From the NCBI RefSeq assembly GCF_027214025.1, contig NZ_JAPWHB010000009.1, positions 1-64,000 on the forward strand: a DNA stretch of 64,000 nt, in the 5' to 3' direction. The position numbers and the translations under genes are program-made. The number at the start of each line of letters is the position of its first letter. The stretch's first letter is position 1. Of the stretch, positions 56,200 through 64,000 are shown one piece after another. Below the pieces are notes generated by a model, which was not told where the DNA came from, did no database searches, and saw only the letters and a list, made by a program, of their open reading frames with translations. Source of the stretch: Parahoeflea alexandrii. GTDB taxonomy: Bacteria > Pseudomonadota > Alphaproteobacteria > Rhizobiales > Rhizobiaceae.

Positions 56200-57711
56200 T
56201 CAGCCTCCCTCGTAGGGGGTGAGGACCAGCGGACCGACAACCTGCCGCGTCTGCCCCGGCTCAAACCGGGAAATCGGCATGCCGGAACATTTTTCAGCGT
56301 AGGCTTCTCCCAGCGACAGCACGGTGTCGCCGAAGGAAATGCGGCCGCACTGGTCCAGCCAGTCGAGGTGATAGCCACTGAACGACTGGAACGTGTCGGA
56401 GAAGATCACCTTTTCCGGCGTGTCCGGCAGCTCCAGGTAGCCGAACGGCTTGCCGTCGGCGCGGCCGACCTCGATGATGTTGTTTTCGATGGTCCGGCAT
56501 TTCAGCCCGACGCTTCCGGGCGTCTTGAACGGCGCGCCGGTCTGGCCCCATTCATAGACATACTGCTCTTCGTTCTCGCAGTCCCAGACAAGCGAAACAC
56601 GTGCAACCTGCAGCGCATAGGCGGTCAGGATGTTGTCGCGGTCGAGATCGATCCACAAACGGTCGACGTCACGATGGGAGAAATCCTTGAGATCGAACAG
56701 CAGCGAGCTGATGGCGGCATTGCAGCTGTTGGTCGGCGTCCAGTGCAGTCGCGACCTGCGCGAGTCCACACAGATTTCCAGCCGTCCGGGAACCTGGGCG
56801 GTGCCGACGAAATCTATTTTCCAGGCGATATCGCAATAATCGTCGGTGCACGGCACCCGCGTCGGCACGGGCTCGTTGCCATGGCTGCGGCAGAAGGAAA
56901 GCCTGGCGTCGACACCGCGGGCCCGGGGCTCCTCGTGAACCGGCGCAAGAACCGCATCCTTGTTGATGAACATGAAGGGCGACTGCACTTCCTCGTCCGA
57001 CCCGAGATCGATGCCTGCGTGAAGAAGGCCCTCGCCAATGCCGATCACGAGGCCGCCCTGCCCCTTGTAGAGACCGGCCGGACGGCCATCGAGCAGTTCC
57101 GGTTCGTTGTACTGGTCCCGCCTGGTGGGGTCGGGGAAATAGCGGATCCAGCCGATCGGCCGTTCGCCGCGGCGGGGCACGAAGATGCCCTGGCCGAGAT
57201 ACATGTTGAGCTGATTGGCCGGCAGCGCCGGGTTGACCATGCAGTCGACCCTGACGCCGATGGTCGGATCGAAATAGCCTTTCAAGGTCGACCCCAGGCT
57301 TTCCGAAATCCGCTCCTCGAGCCCCCTTTCGGACGCGGTGTCACACACCCCGCCGGGTCCCGAGACAAAGGTAAGATGCTGGAAGGCGACCTCGACCACT
57401 TCACTGCCGTTGGCCGTTCCAATGATCAGCGTGTCGGTGATGTTGTAGAGGACCTCGTCGACCGAACCGCGCGAGACCTGGAACCAGCCGGCGCGCTTGC
57501 CGGGATCGGGGTTTCCGCCAACCACCCAGGGGAAATCGCGTGCGGCCTTGCTGCCCTTCTTGAACAGCCAGCCGAGCAGGCCGGACTTCGGAATGGCAAA
57601 GACATTGCGGCGCCAGAATGCCTGGTTGTCGCGCAGATCCAGCTTGACCGGAATCATGATGACCGGACGGTCGGACTCATCGCTGAAACGGACTGGATTA
57701 CCAAGAGACAT
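56200..57711 (-). CDS. Module protein of unknown family (503 aa)
   Basis: No recognised family, no helix long enough for a membrane anchor except a possible short hydrophobic stretch (SGLLGWLFKKG). Mostly beta-like, with scattered Cys (GVCDTAS, VDCMVNP, CTDDYCDIAW, NSCNAA, WDCENEE, DQCGRI) that could pair. Notable segments are PVIMIPVKLDLRDNQAFWRR near the start and LDWLDQCGRISFGDTVLSLG near the end. The latter recalls the closing strands of FHA-like or beta-sandwich domains, without proof. It starts 15 bases after the 272-residue gene's stop and 5 bases before the PBP start, so it is in the operon. Confidence 0.55.
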   Translation of the reverse strand: MSLGNPVRFSDESDRPVIMIPVKLDLRDNQAFWRRNVFAIPKSGLLGWLFKKGSKAARDFPWVVGGNPDPGKRAGWFQVSRGSVDEVLYNITDTLIIGTANGSEVVEVAFQHLTFVSGPGGVCDTASERGLEERISESLGSTLKGYFDPTIGVRVDCMVNPALPANQLNMYLGQGIFVPRRGERPIGWIRYFPDPTRRDQYNEPELLDGRPAGLYKGQGGLVIGIGEGLLHAGIDLGSDEEVQSPFMFINKDAVLAPVHEEPRARGVDARLSFCRSHGNEPVPTRVPCTDDYCDIAWKIDFVGTAQVPGRLEICVDSRRSRLHWTPTNSCNAAISSLLFDLKDFSHRDVDRLWIDLDRDNILTAYALQVARVSLVWDCENEEQYVYEWGQTGAPFKTPGSVGLKCRTIENNIIEVGRADGKPFGYLELPDTPEKVIFSDTFQSFSGYHLDWLDQCGRISFGDTVLSLGEAYAEKCSGMPISRFEPGQTRQVVGPLVLTPYEGG

Positions 57712-57726
57712 GAAAAAGTCCGCGCC

Positions 57727-58545
57727 TCACCATGATCGATCAAGGATCAGTATTCGGGGGCTCTTGCGGCCGTTCGGCCCGCTCCATCCGGGACGCTCGC
57801 AATCGATCACCAGTTCCTCTCCTCCCTGCGGATTGGCAAAGCGCGAATTCACCCCAAGCGCCGCGGTGCGGATGCGCGGGATATCCCGGAGCTTTTCGCT
57901 GTCGTCGGTGGTGAAAACGCAATTCTTGACGCTTTCCACCGTAAGCGGCCGCGGCGCGATGACCTTGACCTGCCGGCGCTTGAGCAGATCGAGAACGGCA
58001 TGGGCGGCAAGGCTGTAGGCATCGGTCTCCTCGCGATCGGGGAAATAGGCCTCCATGCGGCGCCAGAAGCACACGAGCTTGTCCATGTCGCCATTTGCAA
58101 GCGCGGGGACGGGATCGATGCGCTCGGCGGCAAGGCCCTCGATCAGGTCAACCACCCGCTTGTGGGTACGGCTCACTTCTTCGACGCTGTCACTGGAGGC
58201 AAAATGCGGCGGCTCGACCGAAGCCAGCGCCTTGTGCGCGGCCAGCAGCAGAGGTTCCCGCGGCGCCTCGGCGCCCGAGGCCGGCATCGCGCCTGCAACC
58301 CCGGCCTTTTCGTTGCGCAGCCGCTCCTGCCAGTCTTCGGGAAGCCGGCCATTGGTGGTCCAGCCGGTGATGTTGGCGATCTCGTTGCGCAGTTTGCCGT
58401 TCTCGCGCCGGATCGAAGCCAGCTGGGCTTCGCTCTGGCGCAGCCGCCGGACCAGCCAGACTGCCGCGACCACGGCGGCGATCAGCAACAGGGTGATTAT
58501 CACTTGTGCAATTGCGGATGTGAACTCGATACCAATCACCGCCAT
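57727..58545 (-). CDS. Membrane-anchored helical module protein (272 aa)
   Basis: N-terminal helix (about 10-32, IAQVIITLLLIAAVVAAVWL) then a short coiled coil (SEAQLASIRRENGKLRNEIA), a helical middle (FWRRMEAYF, AHAVLDLLKRRQVKVIA) and a C-terminal beta-like part. No family recognised. The order TM, coiled coil, helices, small beta domain directly downstream of an Hsp70-fold ATPase gene (10-base gap) raises the thought of a nucleotide-exchange or adaptor protein for it, but there is no GrpE signature that I can show. Confidence 0.55.
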   Translation of the reverse strand: MAVIGIEFTSAIAQVIITLLLIAAVVAAVWLVRRLRQSEAQLASIRRENGKLRNEIANITGWTTNGRLPEDWQERLRNEKAGVAGAMPASGAEAPREPLLLAAHKALASVEPPHFASSDSVEEVSRTHKRVVDLIEGLAAERIDPVPALANGDMDKLVCFWRRMEAYFPDREETDAYSLAAHAVLDLLKRRQVKVIAPRPLTVESVKNCVFTTDDSEKLRDIPRIRTAALGVNSRFANPQGGEELVIDCERPGWSGPNGRKSPRILILDRSW

Positions 58546-58555
58546 CTTGCGCCCT

Positions 58556-61500
58556 CTAGGTTCCCGCCAAGCGACTTCGTGGCTGCCGGACGATAATGTC
58601 GCCGACCGTGAACTCTACATCGGAATTCCGGCGCTTCCAGGAAATCTCGACATGCTGATCCTGGCCGCCGGCGAGCCCGCCCGGCTTGACCTGGGACTGG
58701 TCGACAACGACCTTCTGGCCGAAAATGCCGAACAGGCGGACGATCTCGTCGCGGGTGATGTCGTTCTCGCTGCCGACATCGTCCAGTCCCGGCAGAACGC
58801 GGCTGAGCCAGCGATTGGGAAGGAAGCGCACGCTCTTGTTGCCTTCGGAGCGCGACCGCGTGTCGAGATACTCGATTTCCGAGACGACCCCGCGTCCGTC
58901 GTCATGCAGAACCAGCGCATAGGAATGATCGGCGCCGTCGGTGATCTCCAGTCCGGAGGTGGCCAGGCGCGCGGCGCCGTAGACCGTGGCGTTCTTCATG
59001 TCGTCCGGGCTGAACGGCCGCATGGGGGCAGCGTCGCGCGGCTGGCCGAGCAGTTGCGCGGTGCGCCCGATGCCGGTGAAAATCGAAGGCCAGAGGCTGG
59101 CGCGACCGGTGATGGCCCATTGCGGATCCCTCAGACCCAGCCGCCGCGCTTCCCTGATCAGCATGGCGGGCACAGCATAACCCAGGGTTCTGGCGACCGT
59201 TTGCGGATTGCTTCGCGATGGATTGGCGATCGATTCGCCGGCATCGAGCAGGTCCGGCGAAATCTCGATCCACACCGCCTGTCCGCCCGTCGAGGCGGTC
59301 CTGACGCGCAAGTGAACCTTGTCATTGGAACCGGGAATGGCGGTGTCGCGCTCACTCAACGGCTGGCCGGGCGAGGCGCTGCGGAGAATGTCGTTCAATT
59401 CGACCGCAAACGAGCTGCCATCGCCCTCTTCAGCCCAGTCGTACTCGCCCTCGGAGCCCGCATTCTTCATCAGCGTTTCGGAAAGCGCCCGCTTGGCTTC
59501 CTGGACCCGCGGCAGCAGGACGGTCTTGAGGGCCTCGTCGCGCAGGAAACGGTGGTCGAGTTCGAGATCCTCGAAAACCGGTTCGGTCGACGTAAACAGC
59601 TCGCGCAGGTTCTGGATCAGAATGGCCAGCAGCGCCTCATCCAGGTTCGCCCCGCCGATGGTAGCGCCGAAATGCGCAAAGACCTTCCAGCTTTCGATGC
59701 TGTCGTGCCGCATCTTCACTTCGATCAGGCTGGCGTCGACGGTGCTGGCGCCAATGTCGATGCAGGCGAAAACCTCCGTCTGCTCGCGGCGGCCCTGCGA
59801 ACGGGAAATGCCAAAATAGGCGGCGGCGAGTGCTTCCGGGATCAGTTTGGGCTCGCGGGCCGAGCGGGGATCCTGGGTTCCGGTCAGGCCCTGGGCAAAG
59901 GCCCGGGCGGCGTTCTTGTAGAGATCGCGCTTGTGATGGGCGATGCCGCTTGGATGGGTGACGACCACCTGGACATCGCTGTCGGCGGACTCGAGCCACT
60001 GGTCAAACCGTTCATCGCCGGTTTCGCTCACGATCGGGCCATCGAGCTGGTCATGCGCATAAAACAGCGAATTGGGGATCATGTAGGATCCAAGCTCGTG
60101 AAACGCATCCCTGGTCAGGGCCACCAGATTGATCTCGCGGGTCGCCTGCAGGCCATTGGCCGTGCGTTCGATGACGGATTGCTTGATGCGGTGCTTGAAG
60201 CCGGGCTCCGAGTTCATCAGCATGCGCTTGAGGTCTGGGATGACGAGCGTCTGGAGTTCGAGATAGGCGGAGCTTTCACTGTCCGTGATGAAGTCGCGAT
60301 CGACCGGGATCGAAATGTCATAGGTCCGGCCAAACAGGGCCATCCGCTTCTCGGCCGCCTGCAGCTTGGTGCCGACATAGGAGAGATTGCCGTAGGAGAG
60401 CGGCGCCTTGCGCGAGCGCACGTGCCTGGCCGGGTTCAGGCCGATGGTGGACGGAATGAGGACATTCTGCCAGCGCTTCTTGTTCGGATCATACTCGGAA
60501 TGGGCGCCGGCGAGACTGTAGGCGTAGGAGCCGAGCGGGATCAGCTGGCGGGCCAGGTTCCGCTCGACCCGGCCGAACCAGGCGGCAATCGCCGAGGCGC
60601 CATAGTCGAGGCAGATCAGGAACTTGGGGTCGCGCTGGCGCAGCACGATGTCGACCGCAACCATGCCATATTTGTGCTCGAACAGATCGTCCTCGGCCAC
60701 CAGCGACATGCCGGCCCGGATTTTCAGCCGCCTGGCTTCAAACCGGATGAACAGCTGGTAACGGTCGGTGTCGCCGGTCTCGTCCAGCGTGGTGTTGTGG
60801 AACGGGATCAGGATCTTGCCGCCATTGGCCTGATCGACCTCGATGTCCTGCACCAGCTTGAAGTCATCGCGGCTGGTGAGCGCCATTTTCTCGCCTTCCG
60901 GCAAGATGTGGGCGTGGGCGACGACATCCCAGCTGTCGTCGAGACAGACCACGTCGAACTCGATGGTATCGCCAAGCTCGAACTGGACGCCGCCGCCGGA
61001 GATCGGCACCGAAAATTCCAGCGGGAAGCGCTCGGCAAAGGGCGCTTCGCCACGGGTCATGTTGGGCACGGCCGAGGCGTCACGGTATTTCAGCGCCAGG
61101 ATCTCGCCCTGCCTCAACTGCAGATCAAAATCATAGGTACCGGAAAGCGGCGCCTGGGTTTCCTCACTGAAGACGCAGCTCCAGTCGAATTGCATCTGCA
61201 GGCTGTCGGCGCCTTCGGCGACGTCGAAGATCTCGTTGATCGAGACGATGCAGGGAACGGACACCTCGTCGCCGGCGCGCAGTTCGCAGGCGATCCCGGC
61301 GGTGGAGCGCGTGACAACCGGGCCCAGCGTGAAGTTCGCCGAAACGTCCCTGATCTCGTCGTCGACGCGACAGCTCAGGCGGCCCGACACCAGCGCGCTG
61401 GTGGGCGCGCCTCCATATTCCAGCCGGGTGACGGGCTGTCTGATGTTGAGGGTGAAGAGATCGACCTCGTTGCGCTCCTGCCTTTCGACCCGGCTCAACT

Positions 61501-61954
61501 CCGGAATCGACAGCTGCCGGGTCTGCACCAGCGGCGGCTGCCATTTCAGCGTCTGCAGGCGCAGGCTGGCAAGTTCGACCTTGAGATTTTGCGACTGCCC
61601 ATCGGCGCGTTTGGTCTGCAGCGTGATCGAGAGCGTGAAATGGTCGCGGGATGCGTCGGCTATCTCGTCTTCGGTCGGCTCGCGCGCGCACTCAAGAACC
61701 AGATCAATATTCTTTGCCTTGCCCAGCTCATACTGAAGCAGTGTCTCGCCAGTCCCCGCATTGCGCAGGGTGGCGTTCAACCATGGAGCTTCTTCTATGT
61801 ATCCGGCAACAGAAATCTTCAGTGTTTCGTCGGCCAGCAAAGATGAATTGGAAATCGTAACTATACGAGAGAACCTTCCAAGATCACAGATCACGGAACA
61901 ATTCTCTGCGCGCAGCAGCGTCTTCTTTGGGTTACTTAGATCCCAATTCAACAT
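58556..61954 (-). CDS. SrfB-like ATPase with Hsp70/actin fold (ASKHA)
   Basis: 1132 residues. The first 440 or so are beta-rich with no helices in the membrane. The remainder shows the set of ASKHA nucleotide-binding motifs in order: phosphate-1 ICLDYGASAIAAWFG (447-461), connect-1-like EALAAAYFG (707-715), phosphate-2 CIDIGASTVDASLIEV (731-746), adenosine ITGRASLWPSI (948-958) and connect-2-like GAARLA (993-998). Size and layout match the virulence factor SrfB family, though I cannot confirm membership. Such ATPases often assemble or chaperone large complexes. It is the largest cytoplasmic protein of the module and lies upstream of the PBP/SEDS pair in the same direction. Confidence 0.75.
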   Translation of the reverse strand: MLNWDLSNPKKTLLRAENCSVICDLGRFSRIVTISNSSLLADETLKISVAGYIEEAPWLNATLRNAGTGETLLQYELGKAKNIDLVLECAREPTEDEIADASRDHFTLSITLQTKRADGQSQNLKVELASLRLQTLKWQPPLVQTRQLSIPELSRVERQERNEVDLFTLNIRQPVTRLEYGGAPTSALVSGRLSCRVDDEIRDVSANFTLGPVVTRSTAGIACELRAGDEVSVPCIVSINEIFDVAEGADSLQMQFDWSCVFSEETQAPLSGTYDFDLQLRQGEILALKYRDASAVPNMTRGEAPFAERFPLEFSVPISGGGVQFELGDTIEFDVVCLDDSWDVVAHAHILPEGEKMALTSRDDFKLVQDIEVDQANGGKILIPFHNTTLDETGDTDRYQLFIRFEARRLKIRAGMSLVAEDDLFEHKYGMVAVDIVLRQRDPKFLICLDYGASAIAAWFGRVERNLARQLIPLGSYAYSLAGAHSEYDPNKKRWQNVLIPSTIGLNPARHVRSRKAPLSYGNLSYVGTKLQAAEKRMALFGRTYDISIPVDRDFITDSESSAYLELQTLVIPDLKRMLMNSEPGFKHRIKQSVIERTANGLQATREINLVALTRDAFHELGSYMIPNSLFYAHDQLDGPIVSETGDERFDQWLESADSDVQVVVTHPSGIAHHKRDLYKNAARAFAQGLTGTQDPRSAREPKLIPEALAAAYFGISRSQGRREQTEVFACIDIGASTVDASLIEVKMRHDSIESWKVFAHFGATIGGANLDEALLAILIQNLRELFTSTEPVFEDLELDHRFLRDEALKTVLLPRVQEAKRALSETLMKNAGSEGEYDWAEEGDGSSFAVELNDILRSASPGQPLSERDTAIPGSNDKVHLRVRTASTGGQAVWIEISPDLLDAGESIANPSRSNPQTVARTLGYAVPAMLIREARRLGLRDPQWAITGRASLWPSIFTGIGRTAQLLGQPRDAAPMRPFSPDDMKNATVYGAARLATSGLEITDGADHSYALVLHDDGRGVVSEIEYLDTRSRSEGNKSVRFLPNRWLSRVLPGLDDVGSENDITRDEIVRLFGIFGQKVVVDQSQVKPGGLAGGQDQHVEISWKRRNSDVEFTVGDIIVRQPRSRLAGT

Positions 61955-61993
61955 TAAAGACCCAACGCTAGTACATACCCGATACGAACCCGA

Positions 61994-62022
61994 ACGATAT
62001 AGTTTATGAATCGTTAGCGCAA
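61994..62022 (-). promoter_or_regulatory. Candidate promoter before the SrfB-like gene
   Basis: Read leftward: TTGCGC (62022-62017), 17 bases, TATCGT (61999-61994), 40 bases before the ATG at 61954, in an AT-rich gap of 134 bases. Weak consensus. Confidence 0.3.
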
Positions 62023-62088
62023 CAGCCTGAGGTCCAATGGCTGGCGCTAAAGTAAATGATTAAAATGCAACATAATTCTTTGAAATTA

Positions 62089-63012
62089 TTATGAAAGCCA
62101 CTTCAATGGGATGGGTTCGCTGCCGATCTTGCGGTCAAGGCTGTCGGACGATCCGGAAGTATGCTTAACGCCACTTTCGGAGCGAAGATTTTCTTCACTC
62201 CTGATGATTGCAATCCTGAGCGCATGCAAGTCCGGGGCTTCGATCGCGCTGCCGCGGTGGCCTGGGAAATAGCTGACCGCGCCCGGGGTCAATTGCGGAT
62301 CCAGCCCGAGATTGAGGATGAACTGATCGGACTCGCCGGGGCGCAGCGGAAATTTTCGCGGCAGCGAGGAAATGACATCGAGATCGGCTGCGATCAGGGC
62401 CGCAGGCCTCTGCTTCTCCTCTTCCGCAACCATCCGGGACACCGTCCAGCCGACACGCCGGGTGATGGCCTGGAAGGCGGATCCGAGCTGGATCTGGCGG
62501 CGCTGGCTCAGATTGTCGAACCAGTTGACGTCCCGCGCCTCGAATGCCGGCAGCTCGACCGGCCGCATCTGCGGCACGCTCGGCTGATCGAAGACGAACG
62601 GCTGGGCGACGAGCGCCTGCTCGCACCAGGAAAACAGTCCCGGCGGGATCTCGTGCCAATCGTGCACATCCGGCAGAAGCAACGTGCGGGACAGGAGAAA
62701 CTGCCGCCCGCCCTCGCCCTCGCCGGCCTCGGCACGGTAGCGCATCCGCATGATGGCCAGACCCTCGCCGACCGCCTTGACGATCAAGGCGCCACGTCCG
62801 GCGAATTCCGGATCGATCATGCTCGACGTGAGATTTGCATTTCCCAGGAAACTGGCCGGAATGAAGCGCAAGGGATCGGCGATGCCCGGGGTGACGGAAC
62901 TGACGCCGTAAAGGGCGCTTTCGTGCAGCGGCCCGTCGATCGTGCGCACGGGCTTGCCGTAACAGACTTCCTCAAATCTTAAAGCTCTTGCTTCGCCAGG
63001 AACAGTTTCCAC
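62089..63012 (-). CDS. Module protein of unknown family, possibly GTPase-associated (GAP1-N-like)
   Basis: 307 residues with GTG start behind GGGAGGA. No membrane helix. The order LRFEEVCYG, then HESALYGVSSVTPGIADPLR, then GRQFLLSRTLLLPDVHDW resembles the pattern I remember for the N-terminal domain of GTPase-associated protein 1 in bacterial conflict systems (a Tyr-Gly start, a Thr-Pro-Gly turn and a Gly-Arg-x-Phe helix). This is a recollection of pattern, not a search result. A GTPase is encoded in the same module, which fits. It is the first gene of the minus-strand run leading to the SrfB-like, PBP and SEDS genes. Confidence 0.5.
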   Translation of the reverse strand: METVPGEARALRFEEVCYGKPVRTIDGPLHESALYGVSSVTPGIADPLRFIPASFLGNANLTSSMIDPEFAGRGALIVKAVGEGLAIMRMRYRAEAGEGEGGRQFLLSRTLLLPDVHDWHEIPPGLFSWCEQALVAQPFVFDQPSVPQMRPVELPAFEARDVNWFDNLSQRRQIQLGSAFQAITRRVGWTVSRMVAEEEKQRPAALIAADLDVISSLPRKFPLRPGESDQFILNLGLDPQLTPGAVSYFPGHRGSAIEAPDLHALRIAIIRSEENLRSESGVKHTSGSSDSLDRKIGSEPIPLKWLS

Positions 63013-63258
63013 AAGATCCTCCCTTCGCAGAACTTCAAAACGAACATACTACGAATTTACAAAGCCGATCTGGAGAAAGACTGTATCGACATGCAGGCGG
63101 AAATCAACGGTGGAGCGCAAACACCGGCCTGCTCACCCGGCGACGGCCGTGACCGCCGGGACCGGCGGCAAAGCCGGTCGTCCATCTGAACGCGAGGCGG
63201 AAAGGCGTCCCGCTCAGACGGCGTCGCCGCGCGGCATGTCGCAACACCAGCTTCAGGA

Positions 63259-64000
63259 CTAGTAGGTCAGCCTCGAAATGCCCCGCAGTTCATCCGAAGT
63301 CGCGGCGGGAAACCCGAAGAACTCGAGATAGGCCGGGATCTGTTCGTAGAGCATGTCGGCGCCGATCTGGGTCATGCAGCCGCGCGCGCGCGCTGCCGCC
63401 AGGAAGGGCGTCTCGGCCTGCTTCATCACCACCTCGCCGACAAAGGCCGCCGGATCGATGCGGGAGACGTCGACCGGCATCGGGTCGCCGGCATTCATGC
63501 CGAGCGGCGTGGCGTTGACGACAACGTCCCAGCCGGCTGGGTTATTGGAGCCCGTGCGGATGACAAGGTCCGGGCAATGACGCCGCAATCTCTCGGCCAG
63601 TTCATCGGCGACCTGGCTTCGGGTGTCGAAAAGCCCGATCTCGGCAACGCCTGCCTGCGCCAGCGAGGCGGCGATGCCGGATCCCACGCCGCCGGCGCCG
63701 ACGACGAGCGCCCTGCTGCCCGCCACGTCGCGACCCTTGCGCCGCATGCCACGGACGAACCCCTCGCCGTCGAACATGTCGCCGACGAGCAGACCGTCGG
63801 CATCCTTCCTGACCGCATTGCAGGAGCCGGAGATCAGCACCGCGGGATTGGCCTTGTCGAGCAGCGCCACGGTGGCGATCTTGTGCGGCATCGTCACCAG
63901 CGCGCCATCGATGTTGCGCAGCCGGAACAGCAGCGGCAGGAAGGCCGCGTAATCCTCGGTTTCACAACCCATCGGCACGACCCTGGCGTCAATGCCCTTG
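63259..64000 (-). CDS. Shikimate dehydrogenase-like protein, 5' end outside window
   Basis: Partial gene; 247 residues visible and the frame stays open to the window edge. GALVTMPHK carries the catalytic Lys position of shikimate/quinate dehydrogenases; VVGAGGVGSGIAASLAQAG binds NAD(P); VVNATPLGMNAGDPMP is the AroE signature; GADMLYEQIPAYLEFFGFP closes the protein. It catalyses reversible reduction of 3-dehydroshikimate or a related compound. The second-type member (YdiB/quinate) is possible. It is separated from the module by 246 bases in which I see no gene, and is probably unrelated to it. Confidence 0.88.
   Translation of the reverse strand, partial: KGIDARVVPMGCETEDYAAFLPLLFRLRNIDGALVTMPHKIATVALLDKANPAVLISGSCNAVRKDADGLLVGDMFDGEGFVRGMRRKGRDVAGSRALVVGAGGVGSGIAASLAQAGVAEIGLFDTRSQVADELAERLRRHCPDLVIRTGSNNPAGWDVVVNATPLGMNAGDPMPVDVSRIDPAAFVGEVVMKQAETPFLAAARARGCMTQIGADMLYEQIPAYLEFFGFPAATSDELRGISRLTY

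Noticed and set aside
53546-56215. 889-codon plus-strand frame opposite the PBP gene
   Set aside because: Shadow of the PBP gene, which has all three catalytic motifs.
58055-61846. Long plus-strand open frame opposite the SrfB-like gene
   Set aside because: High-GC shadow: the minus-strand frame shows clear ATPase motifs, while this one has low-complexity, Arg/Gly-rich sequence and no family features.

Overview
The window reads as chromosome of a high-GC alphaproteobacterium, most likely Rhizobiales. Supporting signs are rhizobial-style protein sequences (LepA, a DUF2793 protein), tightly packed genes and frequent GTG/TTG starts. The genus cannot be fixed from sequence alone. No plasmid or phage replication genes, rRNA or CRISPR are visible; there is one tRNA (Leu, CAG).

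Region 1 (about 0-36 kb) is a cell-surface polysaccharide locus, nearly all on the minus strand. It holds a flippase-like membrane protein, a methyltransferase, a GT-C-like membrane protein and GDP-mannose dehydratase. It then carries a nonulosonic-acid style set: a PseB-like dehydratase, DegT aminotransferase, NeuB-type synthase, two SpsF-type cytidylyltransferases, an RmlD-like reductase and an aldo/keto reductase. Five Gfo/Idh/MocA oxidoreductases, a cytoplasmic BNR sialidase-like protein, several glycosyltransferases and an ABC exporter complete it. Three of the glycosyltransferase-like proteins are clear paralogues. The exporter ATPase carries an unusual N-terminal LamG-like domain. At 4.8-6.5 kb the locus is scarred: an SxtJ/DUF5989 pair is broken by single-base frameshifts beside a decayed IS630 element with recognisable ends.

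Region 2 (36-42.6 kb) is ordinary chromosome: lepA, an EamA transporter, tRNA-Leu with a clear promoter and terminator, and an aromatic-ring monooxygenase divergent from a MarR regulator.

Region 3 (42.6-63 kb) is the most unusual part. It is a set of large genes encoding a divergent SEDS (FtsW/RodA-type) polymerase with a big extracytoplasmic N-terminal part, a class B penicillin-binding protein with all three transpeptidase motifs (4-bp overlap with the SEDS gene), an Hsp70/actin-fold ATPase (SrfB-like), a small GTPase, a membrane coiled-coil protein and four proteins of unknown family. I infer one envelope-linked NTP-controlled machine that builds or remodels peptidoglycan away from the normal division and elongation genes. 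Its job is unknown. A lower-GC insert (CutA, a small membrane protein, an IS5-type transposase remnant) sits inside it.

The window ends in a partial shikimate dehydrogenase-like gene.
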